From: UBA7434 sp042090785
GTDB lineage: Bacteria > Pseudomonadota > Gammaproteobacteria > Pseudomonadales > UBA7434
DNA: 64,000 bases
Assembly (NCBI GenBank): GCA_042090785.1
Contig: JBELIP010000008.1
Location: 1-64,000 of the forward strand
Reading direction: 5' to 3'
Every line of letters starts with the position of its first letter. Within the stretch, counting starts at the first letter, position 1. Positions 16,955 to 25,420 of this stretch are shown here, in pieces. Position numbers and translations under genes: made by a program. Below the pieces are notes generated by a model. That model had not been told where the DNA came from. It made no database searches and saw only the letters and a program-made list of their open reading frames with translations.

Positions 16955-18095
16955 TTACGCTATCAAGCACCGCGTCATAAGCCGGTTTTCGCTCAAATTC
17001 GCGACCAATAAGAAGCGGATAGTCGGTTCTTCCAAGCATAGGACGATAATCACGCCAGCTATGCCCATCCCATACTCCCCAAAAGGTGACTCGCTCAACC
17101 GTACTACTGTACTTAACAAAAAGATCAAAAACACTTTTATAACGCTCGGCTTGAGTGACTAATACCGCATCAGGAATACCGTCCGGGTAAGGATTAAGTT
17201 TTTTCTGTAACTTAAACCGCTCTTCAACACTTGCTGTACGGTGCTTCCAAGCGTTCGGTAAAACGCTGACATCCAGCTCGGTGATATGCAAGGGTATCTT
17301 AGCTTCACTGCTTTTTTTAAGCACACGCTCTATTGAGGCCAGTGACGGCTCATCAATAAATAGATGGCCTTGATAACCAAGACCATAAATAGGTATGCCG
17401 CGTTGTTTAAAATCAGCGATCATAGCGAGAGCAAAATCAAGTTTAGCGTTTTGATCTAAATTATAATCGTTATACAGTAACTTGGCCGAAGGGTCGGCTT
17501 TATGAGCAGCTTTATAAGCGATTTCAATGTACTCTGGACCGATAATTTTGAGCCATGGCGAGGGCTTATAAAATGCTTCAAAGCGCTCCTCTTCTTTAAT
17601 CCAACGCGTCTCTATAGCCTCGTTAACAACATCCCAATAGGCAATACGACCGCGGTAACGCCCGACTACTGTTTCAATATGCGTTTGTAATCGCTGAATC
17701 AAAACTTCTCGGCCAACCTCATTGCCATTCTCATCTTCAAAGAACCACTTAGGTGTAGCGTTTTTCCAAACTAATGTATGGCCGACTACGAGTAAATGAT
17801 TAGCCTCAGAGAACGCCATCATTTCATCAGCTTGAGCAAATGTGAAAAGCCCTTCTTTTGGCTGTATAAAAGTAGGTTTCATACAGTTTTCAGCGGTTAT
17901 AGCATTAAACTCAAGCTTTGTGATTGCCTTTTCTTTTTCTAAAAAACGGTTGGATACATTATTGCCCAGTGCATGACCATGCCAGATGGTACCCATTAAA
18001 AAATGGTCAGCAAATGCCTCCTTCAATGTAGATGCCAAAGCAGTATTACTGAGCATACAGCAGACTATGCCAGAAAAAAATATGCGGAACCTCAT
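16944..18095 (-). CDS. Secreted endo-1,4-beta-xylanase, GH10
   Basis: Hydrolyses xylan backbones. The 383-residue protein has a signal peptide ending in NTALA-S (residues 1-22), then one GH10 barrel and no carbohydrate-binding module. Family signatures are the substrate loop ITAENCMKP, VVGHTLVW, the acid/base glutamate in YWDVVNEAI (about residue 158), the nucleophile glutamate in LHITELDVS (about 272), and FWGVWDGHSWR near the end. Export to periplasm or medium is likely; there is no clear lipobox. No other xylan genes are nearby, so it is an isolated enzyme. Confidence 0.96.
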   Translation of the reverse strand: MRFRIFFSGIVCCMLSNTALASTLKEAFADHFLMGTIWHGHALGNNVSNRFLEKEKAITKLEFNAITAENCMKPTFIQPKEGLFTFAQADEMMAFSEANHLLVVGHTLVWKNATPKWFFEDENGNEVGREVLIQRLQTHIETVVGRYRGRIAYWDVVNEAIETRWIKEEERFEAFYKPSPWLKIIGPEYIEIAYKAAHKADPSAKLLYNDYNLDQNAKLDFALAMIADFKQRGIPIYGLGYQGHLFIDEPSLASIERVLKKSSEAKIPLHITELDVSVLPNAWKHRTASVEERFKLQKKLNPYPDGIPDAVLVTQAERYKSVFDLFVKYSSTVERVTFWGVWDGHSWRDYRPMLGRTDYPLLIGREFERKPAYDAVLDSVIKK

Positions 18096-18303
18096 ACTCG
18101 ACCTCTTAAATATTGATAGTCAAAGACAGAATGCAAATACCGTTTAATTATTAATATGAATTTATTTTATCAGTATTCAACGGCATTTAAATAGAGCGGA
18201 ATAATACTGAATAAACAACTTATCTCTGAATAAAAAGTGTACTTTCAAATGCAGCATTTTTAAGCAATTGAAATATTGAAATAGAGATAAATTGGAGTAA
18301 GCG

Positions 18304-18327
18304 ACATATGGCGGACCGGACGGGACT
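18304..18327 (-). repeat. Partial copy of the tRNA-Asp 3' end and trailer
   Basis: Twenty-four bases at 18304-18327 are identical to 18471-18494, which cover the CCA end, the acceptor 3' strand and part of the T arm of tRNA-Asp plus five trailer bases. The offset is 167 bp. Similarity continues, with small gaps, about 20 bases further on the trailer side (18285 and 18451 onward). Confidence 0.9.
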
Positions 18328-18332
18328 GATTC

Positions 18333-18353
18333 AAAAAGCCTAGGGGCTTTTTT
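18333..18353. terminator. Rho-independent terminator beside the tRNA tail repeat
   Basis: AAAAAGCC at 18333-18340 pairs exactly with GGCTTTTT at 18345-18352 around TAGG. A- and T-runs on both sides make it work in either direction. For the leftward tRNA transcript it is the last of the hairpins. Confidence 0.7.
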
Positions 18354-18475
18354 CTCCCCTTCGGGGCGCTCGGCATAGCCGTGCGTCCAAATTGCTTCGC
18401 AATTTGTCGAACCCTTGGGTTCTCGGACTTTTGGAATTTTAAATCACTTTAGATAAGATTGGAGCTAGCAACATA

Positions 18476-18552
18476 TGGCGGACCGGACGGGACTCGAACC
18501 CGCGACCTCCGGCGTGACAGGCCGGCATTCTAACCAGCTGAACTACCGGTCC
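18476..18552 (-). tRNA. tRNA-Asp (GTC)
   Basis: The reverse strand folds as a 77-base tRNA with encoded CCA. Acceptor GGACCGG pairs with CCGGTCC, the anticodon loop reads CTGTCAC with anticodon GTC, and the T arm holds GGGTTCGAGTCCC. It follows tRNA-Val by 37 bp on the same strand. Confidence 0.97.
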
Positions 18553-18589
18553 GTATGTCGTTACGTAAGTGTCAATCACACTTGAGATA

Positions 18590-18665
18590 TGGTGGGTGGT
18601 ACAGGGATCGAACCTGTGACCCTCGCCTTGTAAGGGCGATGCTCTCCCAGCTGAGCTAACCACCC
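18590..18665 (-). tRNA. tRNA-Val (TAC)
   Basis: The reverse strand folds as a 76-base tRNA with encoded CCA: acceptor GGGTGGT with ACCACCC, anticodon loop CTTACAA with anticodon TAC, and T arm CAGGTTCGATCCCTG. It is the first gene of a Val-Asp tRNA pair. Confidence 0.97.
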
Positions 18666-18813
18666 GTTTGAGAGCCGCGCATTCTACCGAAAAACCTCTA
18701 CTTGTCAAACGTTTATAGCAATTTACCTTCACCATTTTTATATCTGGAGCTTATCAACCATCTATCTGCCAATCTTACTGGTCGATCTAGCCCGATAGCG
18801 GTATATTGATCAC

Positions 18814-20442
18814 ATGCCCAGCTTGCCTCTAATTCACTTTATATCGCTTTGTCAGCCGCTTATTAAGCGCTTATTTTGCTCTCTTTATGCCACTCGCCTC
18901 GGCCTGATGACTGCTGCTGGCTCATTACTGCTTAATAATAATGCTGTCGCTGCCAACATCACCATTCACAGCTCAATACATAGCCTCTGGCCCGCTATCA
19001 TTATTATTATCGCTGTTATCGCCCAAGCTATAATGCTGGGGCGCAATAAAACACTGCGACAAAAGCTCAACCATACTCAGCGAGAACTCGAACATAAGGT
19101 CGACCAACGTACCCAAAAGCTGCGAGAAATTAATCAACGCCTGTATGAAGTGATTAATCAGCATCAGGCTACTCGTATGCAGCTTATCGAGAGCGAGGCT
19201 TATTCAGAGAGTATTCTCGAATCCATGCCGTCTGTCGTCATAGGCGTCGATCCAGAGCTGTTTATTACCCGCTGGAATCGTGCCGCTGAACTCATGACTG
19301 GCATCACTCACGATAAGGCCATTGGCCGACAACTCATTCAGTGCTACACCGACCTGCCCTTTCAAACTGATATTATTCACAGCGCCATCGCTGAACGCCG
19401 CGCCCGTACTCTTGATGCCATCCATACTAATGCTCAGGTCAGTAGCAGCAAAGGTGCTAAAAATATCTATGTATCTGCGGTCATCTATCCTTTAACCTCG
19501 GGCGGACTTACAGGCGCCGTAATACGCATTGACGATATTACCCAGCGCATAAAAATAGAGAATATGTTGGTGCAAGATGAAAAGTTGCTGTCTATGGGCC
19601 GTATGGCAGCCGGTTTAGCTCACGAAATCAATAATCCGCTTGCGGCTATTATTCAAGGTAGCCAAACAATTGAACGACGCCTGCTTGAAGATATTAATGC
19701 CAACAAACAGCAAGCCCAAAAACAAAACCTCTCTTTTGAAGCTATTCGCGACTACGCTAAATACCGACAGGTTGATCAGTTACTGGCCAATATCAAGGAG
19801 GCTGGTGAGCGCGCAGCCAATATCGTTAAAACCATGCTCGATTTTTCACACTCAAGCCAAATGGAACACGTGCCGTTTGATGTCGCCGCTATGGTAAAGA
19901 ATGCCACGCTTATTGCCGAACAGGATTTTCCACTGCAGCTACGCTCAAAAGTTAAAATTAATTTCACAACCGCTAACAGTGAGACTGACAAAAAAACTAA
20001 CGACATTATTTTGCCGCAAGCACTGGGAGCAATTAACGAAGTACAGCAAGTCGTGATTAATTTATTACGCAACGCTGCACAAGCCGTTGCCGAAGAGCAA
20101 ATGACAAAAGAGGCCGAAGGCAACCATCACTACCAACCGCAGATTGCTGTGACCATTCATATGACGCCAACACTGGCGCTTATCGATATTAATGATAATG
20201 GCTCAGGCATTCCCGAAAATTTACGCACACAAATATTTGAACCGTTTTTTACCACCAAAGAAATTGGCTCAGGAACCGGACTCGGGTTGGCCGTCAGTTA
20301 CTTTATTATGACCGAGCATCATAGAGGCTCATTAGATTTATTACCGCGACAAACAAAAACAGATGCATTAGGCACGGAAATCGAAACAGGCACAACATTT
20401 AGAATTAGCTTACCGCTGGCTGATGCTGAAACAATGTCATAA
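18814..20442 (+). CDS. PAS-containing sensor histidine kinase
   Basis: A 542-residue membrane kinase. One or two hydrophobic segments lie within the first 90 residues (clearest at about 60-78, WPAIIIIIAVIAQAIML). A coiled coil follows (LRQKLNHTQRELEHKVDQRTQKL), then a PAS domain at about 125-245 (ESILESMPSVVIGVD, WNRAAELMTG). The HisKA H-box is GLAHEINNPLAA, with the phosphorylated His at about 270. The ATPase domain has NLLRNAAQAV, DNGSGIP, EPFFTTKEIGSGTGLGLAVS. Kinases of this NtrB-like class pair with response regulators, but none is adjacent, so the partner and signal are unknown. Confidence 0.92.
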   Translation: MPSLPLIHFISLCQPLIKRLFCSLYATRLGLMTAAGSLLLNNNAVAANITIHSSIHSLWPAIIIIIAVIAQAIMLGRNKTLRQKLNHTQRELEHKVDQRTQKLREINQRLYEVINQHQATRMQLIESEAYSESILESMPSVVIGVDPELFITRWNRAAELMTGITHDKAIGRQLIQCYTDLPFQTDIIHSAIAERRARTLDAIHTNAQVSSSKGAKNIYVSAVIYPLTSGGLTGAVIRIDDITQRIKIENMLVQDEKLLSMGRMAAGLAHEINNPLAAIIQGSQTIERRLLEDINANKQQAQKQNLSFEAIRDYAKYRQVDQLLANIKEAGERAANIVKTMLDFSHSSQMEHVPFDVAAMVKNATLIAEQDFPLQLRSKVKINFTTANSETDKKTNDIILPQALGAINEVQQVVINLLRNAAQAVAEEQMTKEAEGNHHYQPQIAVTIHMTPTLALIDINDNGSGIPENLRTQIFEPFFTTKEIGSGTGLGLAVSYFIMTEHHRGSLDLLPRQTKTDALGTEIETGTTFRISLPLADAETMS

Positions 20443-20508
20443 AACCAGTAGAATAAAACGCGTAAAATAATTCATTCATATAACCCGCTACAAGAAGACA
20501 TAACGACA

Positions 20509-20865
20509 ATGGAAATTTATAAAGAGTTTACAGTTGAAGCCGCACATAAATTGCCGAATGTTCCTGACGGACATAAATGCAAACGTTTACACGGCCATTC
20601 ATTTTTAATTCGTATTTGTGTTAGCGGTGAGGCACCCGAGCCAAGTGGTTGGGTTATGGATTTTTCTGACCTTAAAACAATCTTTGCACCTATTTACGAG
20701 CAGCTTGACCATCATTATTTAAATGATATCCCTGGCCTAGAAAACCCAACCAGTGAAAATTTAGCACGTTGGATTTGGTCACAACTCCATGAGTCGTTAC
20801 CGCTTTTATCGGCTGTGGAAATTAGAGAAACCTGTACTTCGGGCTGCGTATACCGCGGCGAATAA
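20509..20865 (+). CDS. queD: 6-carboxy-5,6,7,8-tetrahydropterin synthase (QueD)
   Basis: Converts dihydroneopterin triphosphate to carboxytetrahydropterin for queuosine synthesis. Its 118 residues match QueD. The metal-binding histidines and active-site Cys are visible in AAHKLP, CKRLHGHSF and LDHHYLND; WVMDFSDLK and ENPTSENLARWIW are the usual family segments, and EIRETCTSG holds the pterin-binding Glu. It starts 66 bp after the kinase gene, possibly on the same transcript. No other queuosine genes are nearby. Confidence 0.95.
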   Translation: MEIYKEFTVEAAHKLPNVPDGHKCKRLHGHSFLIRICVSGEAPEPSGWVMDFSDLKTIFAPIYEQLDHHYLNDIPGLENPTSENLARWIWSQLHESLPLLSAVEIRETCTSGCVYRGE

Positions 20866-21188
20866 ATAATAAGCATTGGCTAGCTTAAAAAAATAGCTGC
20901 GATTGTTATTCACAAGCTACAGCTAGACTTGCCATTATGTATAACTATCAAGCGAACTCAATATCCCGAATTAAGAGTTACTCGTAACCTATTGTATTAA
21001 AACAATTTATTAACACCTGTAAACTTAAGAAAATACCTCTCAGACAGCTACAAGTTAACCCTTTTTATAACGAGTTTATTCAGCCACTTGTCCACAGATT
21101 TTTGCCTCGCTAATGGTAAATCTATTACTCAAGCTAAGCCCGCGCCTCACTTTAAAATATCGTTAGCGAATAATTTTAACTTTGATAA
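20866..21188. other. Intergenic region between convergent queD and nitroreductase genes
   Basis: The genes on both sides end here. I see no gene, no strong terminator with a T-run and no repeat. Confidence 0.4.
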
Positions 21189-21752
21189 TTAAGCTTGCGG
21201 CCAAGTTTCAAAAAAGTCTTGCGAGCTAAGCGTAGGCAGTGTTTTTTGTCGTCCTTCAGGCGTACCTAAATAAATAAACCCAACAATGGTTTCGTTGGCC
21301 GCTAAACCTATGCTTTCCATAAACATGCGACTAAACGAAACTGAGCCTGTTCGCCAAATTCCAGCAAAACCTAATGCATGAGCTGCAGTTAGCATTTGCG
21401 ATACCGCAGCACCGGCCGAAAGTAATTGTTCGATTTCTGGGACTTTAGCATGCTCAACAATTTTAGCGGCGGCAACAATAACTAACGGTGCACGCATGGG
21501 AGCAACTAATTGTTTGTCGTGAATCGCAGGATCTAAATCAGCATTTTCGAATAATGCAGCAGCTGCCATTTTTTCGCCTAACGCTAATCTTGCATCACCC
21601 TCTACCGTTAAAAAACGCCATGGGCGTAGTCGCGCATGATCTGGCGCACGCAGCGCCGCTTGAAAAATAGCTTCACGATCATCACCCTGCGGTGCAGGGT
21701 CGGTAAGCTTGGGGGTTGAGTTGCGATTGTGTAATGCTGTTAGTGCATCCAT
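21189..21752 (-). CDS. Nitroreductase family protein (YdjA-like)
   Basis: An FMN-dependent oxidoreductase of the small nitroreductase class. The 187 residues carry the N-terminal TALHNRNSTPKLTDPAPQ, the FMN phosphate site RAPDHARLRPWRFLTVEG, the central QMLTAAHALGFAGIWRTG and the end FIYLGTPEGR, all as in E. coli YdjA (183 residues). The physiological substrate is unknown. The ATG is one base past the fabY stop, so the two are translationally linked and cotranscribed. Confidence 0.92.
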   Translation of the reverse strand: MDALTALHNRNSTPKLTDPAPQGDDREAIFQAALRAPDHARLRPWRFLTVEGDARLALGEKMAAAALFENADLDPAIHDKQLVAPMRAPLVIVAAAKIVEHAKVPEIEQLLSAGAAVSQMLTAAHALGFAGIWRTGSVSFSRMFMESIGLAANETIVGFIYLGTPEGRQKTLPTLSSQDFFETWPQA

Positions 21753-21753
21753 A

Positions 21754-23619
21754 TTAATCTAACCATTTTTTATAGTCTGAAGTGATATTAAGATTAATCG
21801 GTTCGGCGTAACCGGGTACTTTAATTTCTTGATCATTAAACGTTAAGGTGTCACCGTCCAACACATTATTATCAAAATGATAGGTAGGTTTTACCTCGCC
21901 TTGCAACATTGCTTGGTCATAGGCATTAGCTTGCTCTTGTACCTGTTCTGCACGCGCCTGATAAGACGACCATGCTGACGACTTGTGTTTGCTGGCAACC
22001 ATTTTTGCAACAATATGCGGAGCAATAACGGTGGCCGAAGCATTGTTACCGCCAAAACCTTTAGCGTTAATAATAGCCGAATCCATCCCTTCAGCACCCA
22101 CTTCTTTATGATAACGGCTAATATTCAAATGGCTGCATGCCACATCAGGTGCAGGGCCATCAATCGTGTTAATACCGGGTAAAATACCCTCTTCCCAAAC
22201 ACCCAAGCTCGCTACTAACTGATCGGCACCAGCAGTACCTACCGAATGACCAAGATAGCTCTTAACAGCCACTACGGGCCAACTATCAATACCAAACACC
22301 TCAGCAGTACGGTTAAGAATATCGGACTCGGTAACACGGTTTTGCGGTGTACCCGTGCCATGGGCCTGTATAAAGCTTCGCTGGCGAATAGACTCTTCAC
22401 CTAGCAAACCACGCGCACTGCCCATGGCTTTAGCAACGGTGAGGTAATTACCGACACCCGGCGCAGAAATCGACTTTTTATGGCCATCAGCATTAATAAA
22501 TACATCGGTAACAGCGCCATACATTTTAGCCCCCAACTCTAACGCTAGGCTGTCATCAAACAACACAACAAACTGTGCGGACTCAGCCAAGGTGAATCCA
22601 CAATTCTCGCCAAAGGGACGACAAGCGCGACGATAATCCAATACGCCGTTATCTAACTGACGTAATTCTTTATCGCTAGCTAGCGCGCTCATAGCACTGT
22701 AACCCTCAACCACCTCAGGTACGATAGGCGCCTCACTATTACCAACAATGGCAATACGTGAACGACCACTTTGAATATCAGTAATGCCCTGGCGCAGATT
22801 ATATAAAAATGAGGCACACGCCCCCATATTGGTACCCGTAGTCCCTAAACTGCCAAGAATATAGGCGTTAATAAAATCAGCAGGCATTTCGGCAAAGCCA
22901 AACGGACACTGCTTTGATGTGGTTCGCTTACCATTAAAGCGCGCCGACATCATGCCACCATTGGCATTCGCATCTAGCTGCCCCATGCCACTGCCGGCAT
23001 AAACACTTACCTGGTCAGCGGCTACAGCCTGTGAAAGTGTTTGCCAGTCAATACCGACCGATGCCAATGCATCAGAGGCACCAAAAACCGTCATCTGTAA
23101 TCCGCGTGGATGATTGTGCGAAGAGTAATTAGCACCTGGATCGAAACCACTGGGCAGCTGACCCGCTGCTTGAACTTTTAATTCGCGCTGACTAGGAACA
23201 AGAAACGTTTGATCATCAACAACATTTACTCGTACCTGCTGATCACTGATTCTTTCTATCTGCCAACTTGAAGGAATGCTTGCCGGTAAATGCTTAACCG
23301 CTAAATCAAAAGTTAACGGGGCACTTTCGTTATTTTGCAAAATAATTTTTTGGTTATAGTCAACGGCTGCAGCATAAAGAATACCCTTTTCCATTTGTCG
23401 AATCAGCGTACCTTGAAGAATCTCTGTGGCAGTGACTCCATCGCTACTAATTTTACCTGCGGCTTGAAGCCCCATTAATGGCGCTAGACTACTTAGCGTT
23501 AGTTCGGCTTTTTCGGTACTCAGCGCATCAAATACCAAACGACGATAACCATGATGAAACGAACTACGACCCGCGGGATTAATGCCACCAAAACCAACGA
23601 TAACAGGTAAATTTGCCAC
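21754..23619 (-). CDS. fabY: Beta-ketoacyl-ACP synthase, FabY type
   Basis: A 621-residue ketosynthase, much longer than FabB/FabF (about 410) and close to Pseudomonas aeruginosa FabY (about 634). FabY starts fatty-acid synthesis by condensing acetyl-CoA with malonyl-ACP where FabH is missing. The thiolase-fold catalytic triad is present: Cys268 in GACASFLYN, His in QAHGTGTPQN and His in KSYLGHSVGTAG. The first 60 residues (VIVGFGGINPAGRSSFHHGYRR) and the insert before the Cys are FabY-type. The fab operon at 57-62 kb lacks fabH, which supports this role. Assignment to FabY rather than another long ketosynthase is by size and N-terminal pattern. Confidence 0.85.
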   Translation of the reverse strand: MANLPVIVGFGGINPAGRSSFHHGYRRLVFDALSTEKAELTLSSLAPLMGLQAAGKISSDGVTATEILQGTLIRQMEKGILYAAAVDYNQKIILQNNESAPLTFDLAVKHLPASIPSSWQIERISDQQVRVNVVDDQTFLVPSQRELKVQAAGQLPSGFDPGANYSSHNHPRGLQMTVFGASDALASVGIDWQTLSQAVAADQVSVYAGSGMGQLDANANGGMMSARFNGKRTTSKQCPFGFAEMPADFINAYILGSLGTTGTNMGACASFLYNLRQGITDIQSGRSRIAIVGNSEAPIVPEVVEGYSAMSALASDKELRQLDNGVLDYRRACRPFGENCGFTLAESAQFVVLFDDSLALELGAKMYGAVTDVFINADGHKKSISAPGVGNYLTVAKAMGSARGLLGEESIRQRSFIQAHGTGTPQNRVTESDILNRTAEVFGIDSWPVVAVKSYLGHSVGTAGADQLVASLGVWEEGILPGINTIDGPAPDVACSHLNISRYHKEVGAEGMDSAIINAKGFGGNNASATVIAPHIVAKMVASKHKSSAWSSYQARAEQVQEQANAYDQAMLQGEVKPTYHFDNNVLDGDTLTFNDQEIKVPGYAEPINLNITSDYKKWLD

Positions 23620-23843
23620 CAGAACCTCCTTAAATTAGGCGTTATATGTAACGCATCAGTCAAAACTCACGGGGCTTACAAAGCAAAATAAGTACGCTTT
23701 ATTGCCCTGCTAAGACGAGGAACAGTCTAGTAGCAGACAAATAATGTAACTATTGTAATATGGCCACTTACTATCATTATTCGGCCATATTGGTAATAAT
23801 AGCCTGCTAGCTTATTAACCCAGCAACCGCTTGGTATCACCCC

Positions 23844-24827
23844 ATGACCACAATTGCCTTTATTGCCTACGATCACTGTCTCTCATCAAGCATTAGCCTG
23901 CCGATGGAAATGCTAAATGCAGCCGCCGATGCCAATCGAGCGTTAAACCAGGTAGAAACGCCTGTGCCAAAAATTTATGGCAGCAACCGCAAAATTAGCT
24001 GTGCCGGCGGCTTAACACTCATCACAAATAGCCACCCACGCAGCATTGAAAAACCCGATTTAATTATCTTGCCTGCAATATGGCGAAACCCATTAACCGT
24101 TATTAAAGGCCAGCGTTTTTTACTGGAGTTGTTAAGAAAATGGCATAGGCAAGGCGCCATGCTTTGCGCCGTAGGCACTAGCAGCAGTTTTTTTGCCGAA
24201 GCAGGCTTGCTAGATAAGCGCCCCGCTACAACTCACTGGGCACATTTTGATACCTTTCAAAAACGTTACCCTACCGTGCAGTTACAAAAAGATTTTTTAA
24301 TTACACGCTCACAAAATTTATATTGCGCCGGTAGTGTTAACTCAGTAGCTGATTTAATTATTTATTTTATTGAGCGCCTGTATGGCGCAGACATTGCCAG
24401 TCGCGTTGAGGCAAATTTCTCGCCAGAAATCAGGCAGTCTTATGCCAAGAGTATGTTTACCGAAGGAGAAAGCTCACGCCATTCAGATGAAGATATTGTT
24501 CGTTTACAACACTGGCTTAACGAGAACTTTTCGCAGAAGATTAGCAGTAATCACATGGCCAAAATGCTAGGCATTAGCGTAAGAACATTAAACCGACGCT
24601 TTAATTTAGCCATAGAAAAAAGTCCACAAAATTATCTTAAAGATATCAGGCTGGCTCATGCAAAAGAATTATTGAAGGAAACTAATTTAAATATCGCTGA
24701 TGTAGCGGAACAGGCCGGATTTAATGACGGTAGCCACTTTAGCAGTACTTTTAAGCGATTTATGTCTGTTTCACCAAAGGACTACAGAGAGGCCGTTAAG
24801 AATAAGTTGTTTTCGGTTATCAACTAA
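23844..24827 (+). CDS. AraC-family regulator with DJ-1/PfpI-like N-terminal domain
   Basis: 327 residues. Residues 1-190 form a glutaminase-amidotransferase-like (GlxA/FtrA-type) sensor domain: IAFIAYDHCLSSSISLPMEML, LIILPAIW, AMLCAVGTSSSFFAEAGLLDKRPATTHW. The usual nucleophile position (GxCxG) reads AVGTSS, so the domain is probably not an active hydrolase, as is normal in this regulator class. The last 100 residues are an AraC DNA-binding domain with two helix-turn-helices (SSNHMAKMLGISVRTLNRRF and NIADVAEQAGFNDGSHFSSTFKRF). It is divergent from fabY across 224 bp, so control of fabY is plausible but unproven. Confidence 0.9.
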   Translation: MTTIAFIAYDHCLSSSISLPMEMLNAAADANRALNQVETPVPKIYGSNRKISCAGGLTLITNSHPRSIEKPDLIILPAIWRNPLTVIKGQRFLLELLRKWHRQGAMLCAVGTSSSFFAEAGLLDKRPATTHWAHFDTFQKRYPTVQLQKDFLITRSQNLYCAGSVNSVADLIIYFIERLYGADIASRVEANFSPEIRQSYAKSMFTEGESSRHSDEDIVRLQHWLNENFSQKISSNHMAKMLGISVRTLNRRFNLAIEKSPQNYLKDIRLAHAKELLKETNLNIADVAEQAGFNDGSHFSSTFKRFMSVSPKDYREAVKNKLFSVIN

Positions 24828-24828
24828 T

Positions 24829-25344
24829 TTACGAATAGATACTATCAAAATGAGCTTGCCGAAAACCACGGTATATTAAAAATTTCTGTTGTCGGACTTT
24901 TTCAGTGAGATCTGTCGCTGGCTGAGGGCCAAATTTTTTATCTCTCGCCGCCAATGCCGCATCACGCCAACTAGCATCTAGCCCATCGAGGTAACGTGCC
25001 GCTAAACTGTCGTTAACACCTCGCTCACGCAACTCACCCGCAATACGCACAGGCCCAAAGCCTGCTCGCCTGCGATAAGCCACATAAACTTCGGTAAATC
25101 GTTCATCACTTAACAAATTATCGTTGACTAATTTATCGAGCGCTTCTTCGATAAGATCATATTCGCTATAACGACGATGTAACTTTCGCGCTAACTCTAA
25201 TCGACTATGCTCTCGCCTTGCGAGCAAGTCCATAGCCGAGCGGCGAATATCGCGGATATCCGAACTGGATGATTCTGCTTGCGCATTGCTTTCAAGCATG
25301 CTCTCAGACACACTTTCAGACAATATGCTGGTTTCTGTTATCAA
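24829..25344 (-). CDS. recX: RecA regulator RecX
   Basis: A small protein that modulates RecA filaments. 171 residues with a poorly conserved Ser/Glu-rich N-terminus (about 1-35), then three helical RecX repeats: AMDLLARREHSRLELARKL, LVNDNLLSDERFTEVYV with RRRAGFGPVRIAGELRERGV, and KFLIYRGF near the end. The chosen start is TTG 25344, preceded by AAGGTG; an in-frame ATG at 25299 is the alternative. It lies 76 bp downstream of recA, the usual order, and ends one base from the convergent AraC gene. Confidence 0.93.
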   Translation of the reverse strand: MITETSILSESVSESMLESNAQAESSSSDIRDIRRSAMDLLARREHSRLELARKLHRRYSEYDLIEEALDKLVNDNLLSDERFTEVYVAYRRRAGFGPVRIAGELRERGVNDSLAARYLDGLDASWRDAALAARDKKFGPQPATDLTEKVRQQKFLIYRGFRQAHFDSIYS

Positions 25345-25420
25345 AATTTCACCTTAACTTTACCACAAAATCACTCCGCTCAGATCAAACACTTTATTTG
25401 CAATAAGCGTTTTAGTGCCT

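Larger units (their letters stand above)
18096..18475. other. Region between xylanase and tRNA-Asp: tRNA-tail repeat and chain of hairpins
   Basis: No protein gene is seen. A partial copy of the tRNA-Asp 3' end lies at 18304-18327. It is followed by five consecutive hairpins in about 90 bp: 18333-18352, 18356-18366, 18371-18381 (CGGC-ATA-GCCG), 18389-18405 (AAATTGC-TTC-GCAATTT) and 18409-18422 (GAACCC-TT-GGGTTC). The tRNA transcript, reading leftward, would run through all of them. Confidence 0.7.

Noticed and set aside
18439..18735. 98-codon reverse frame over the tRNA genes
   Set aside because: It is a translation of tRNA-Val and tRNA-Asp.
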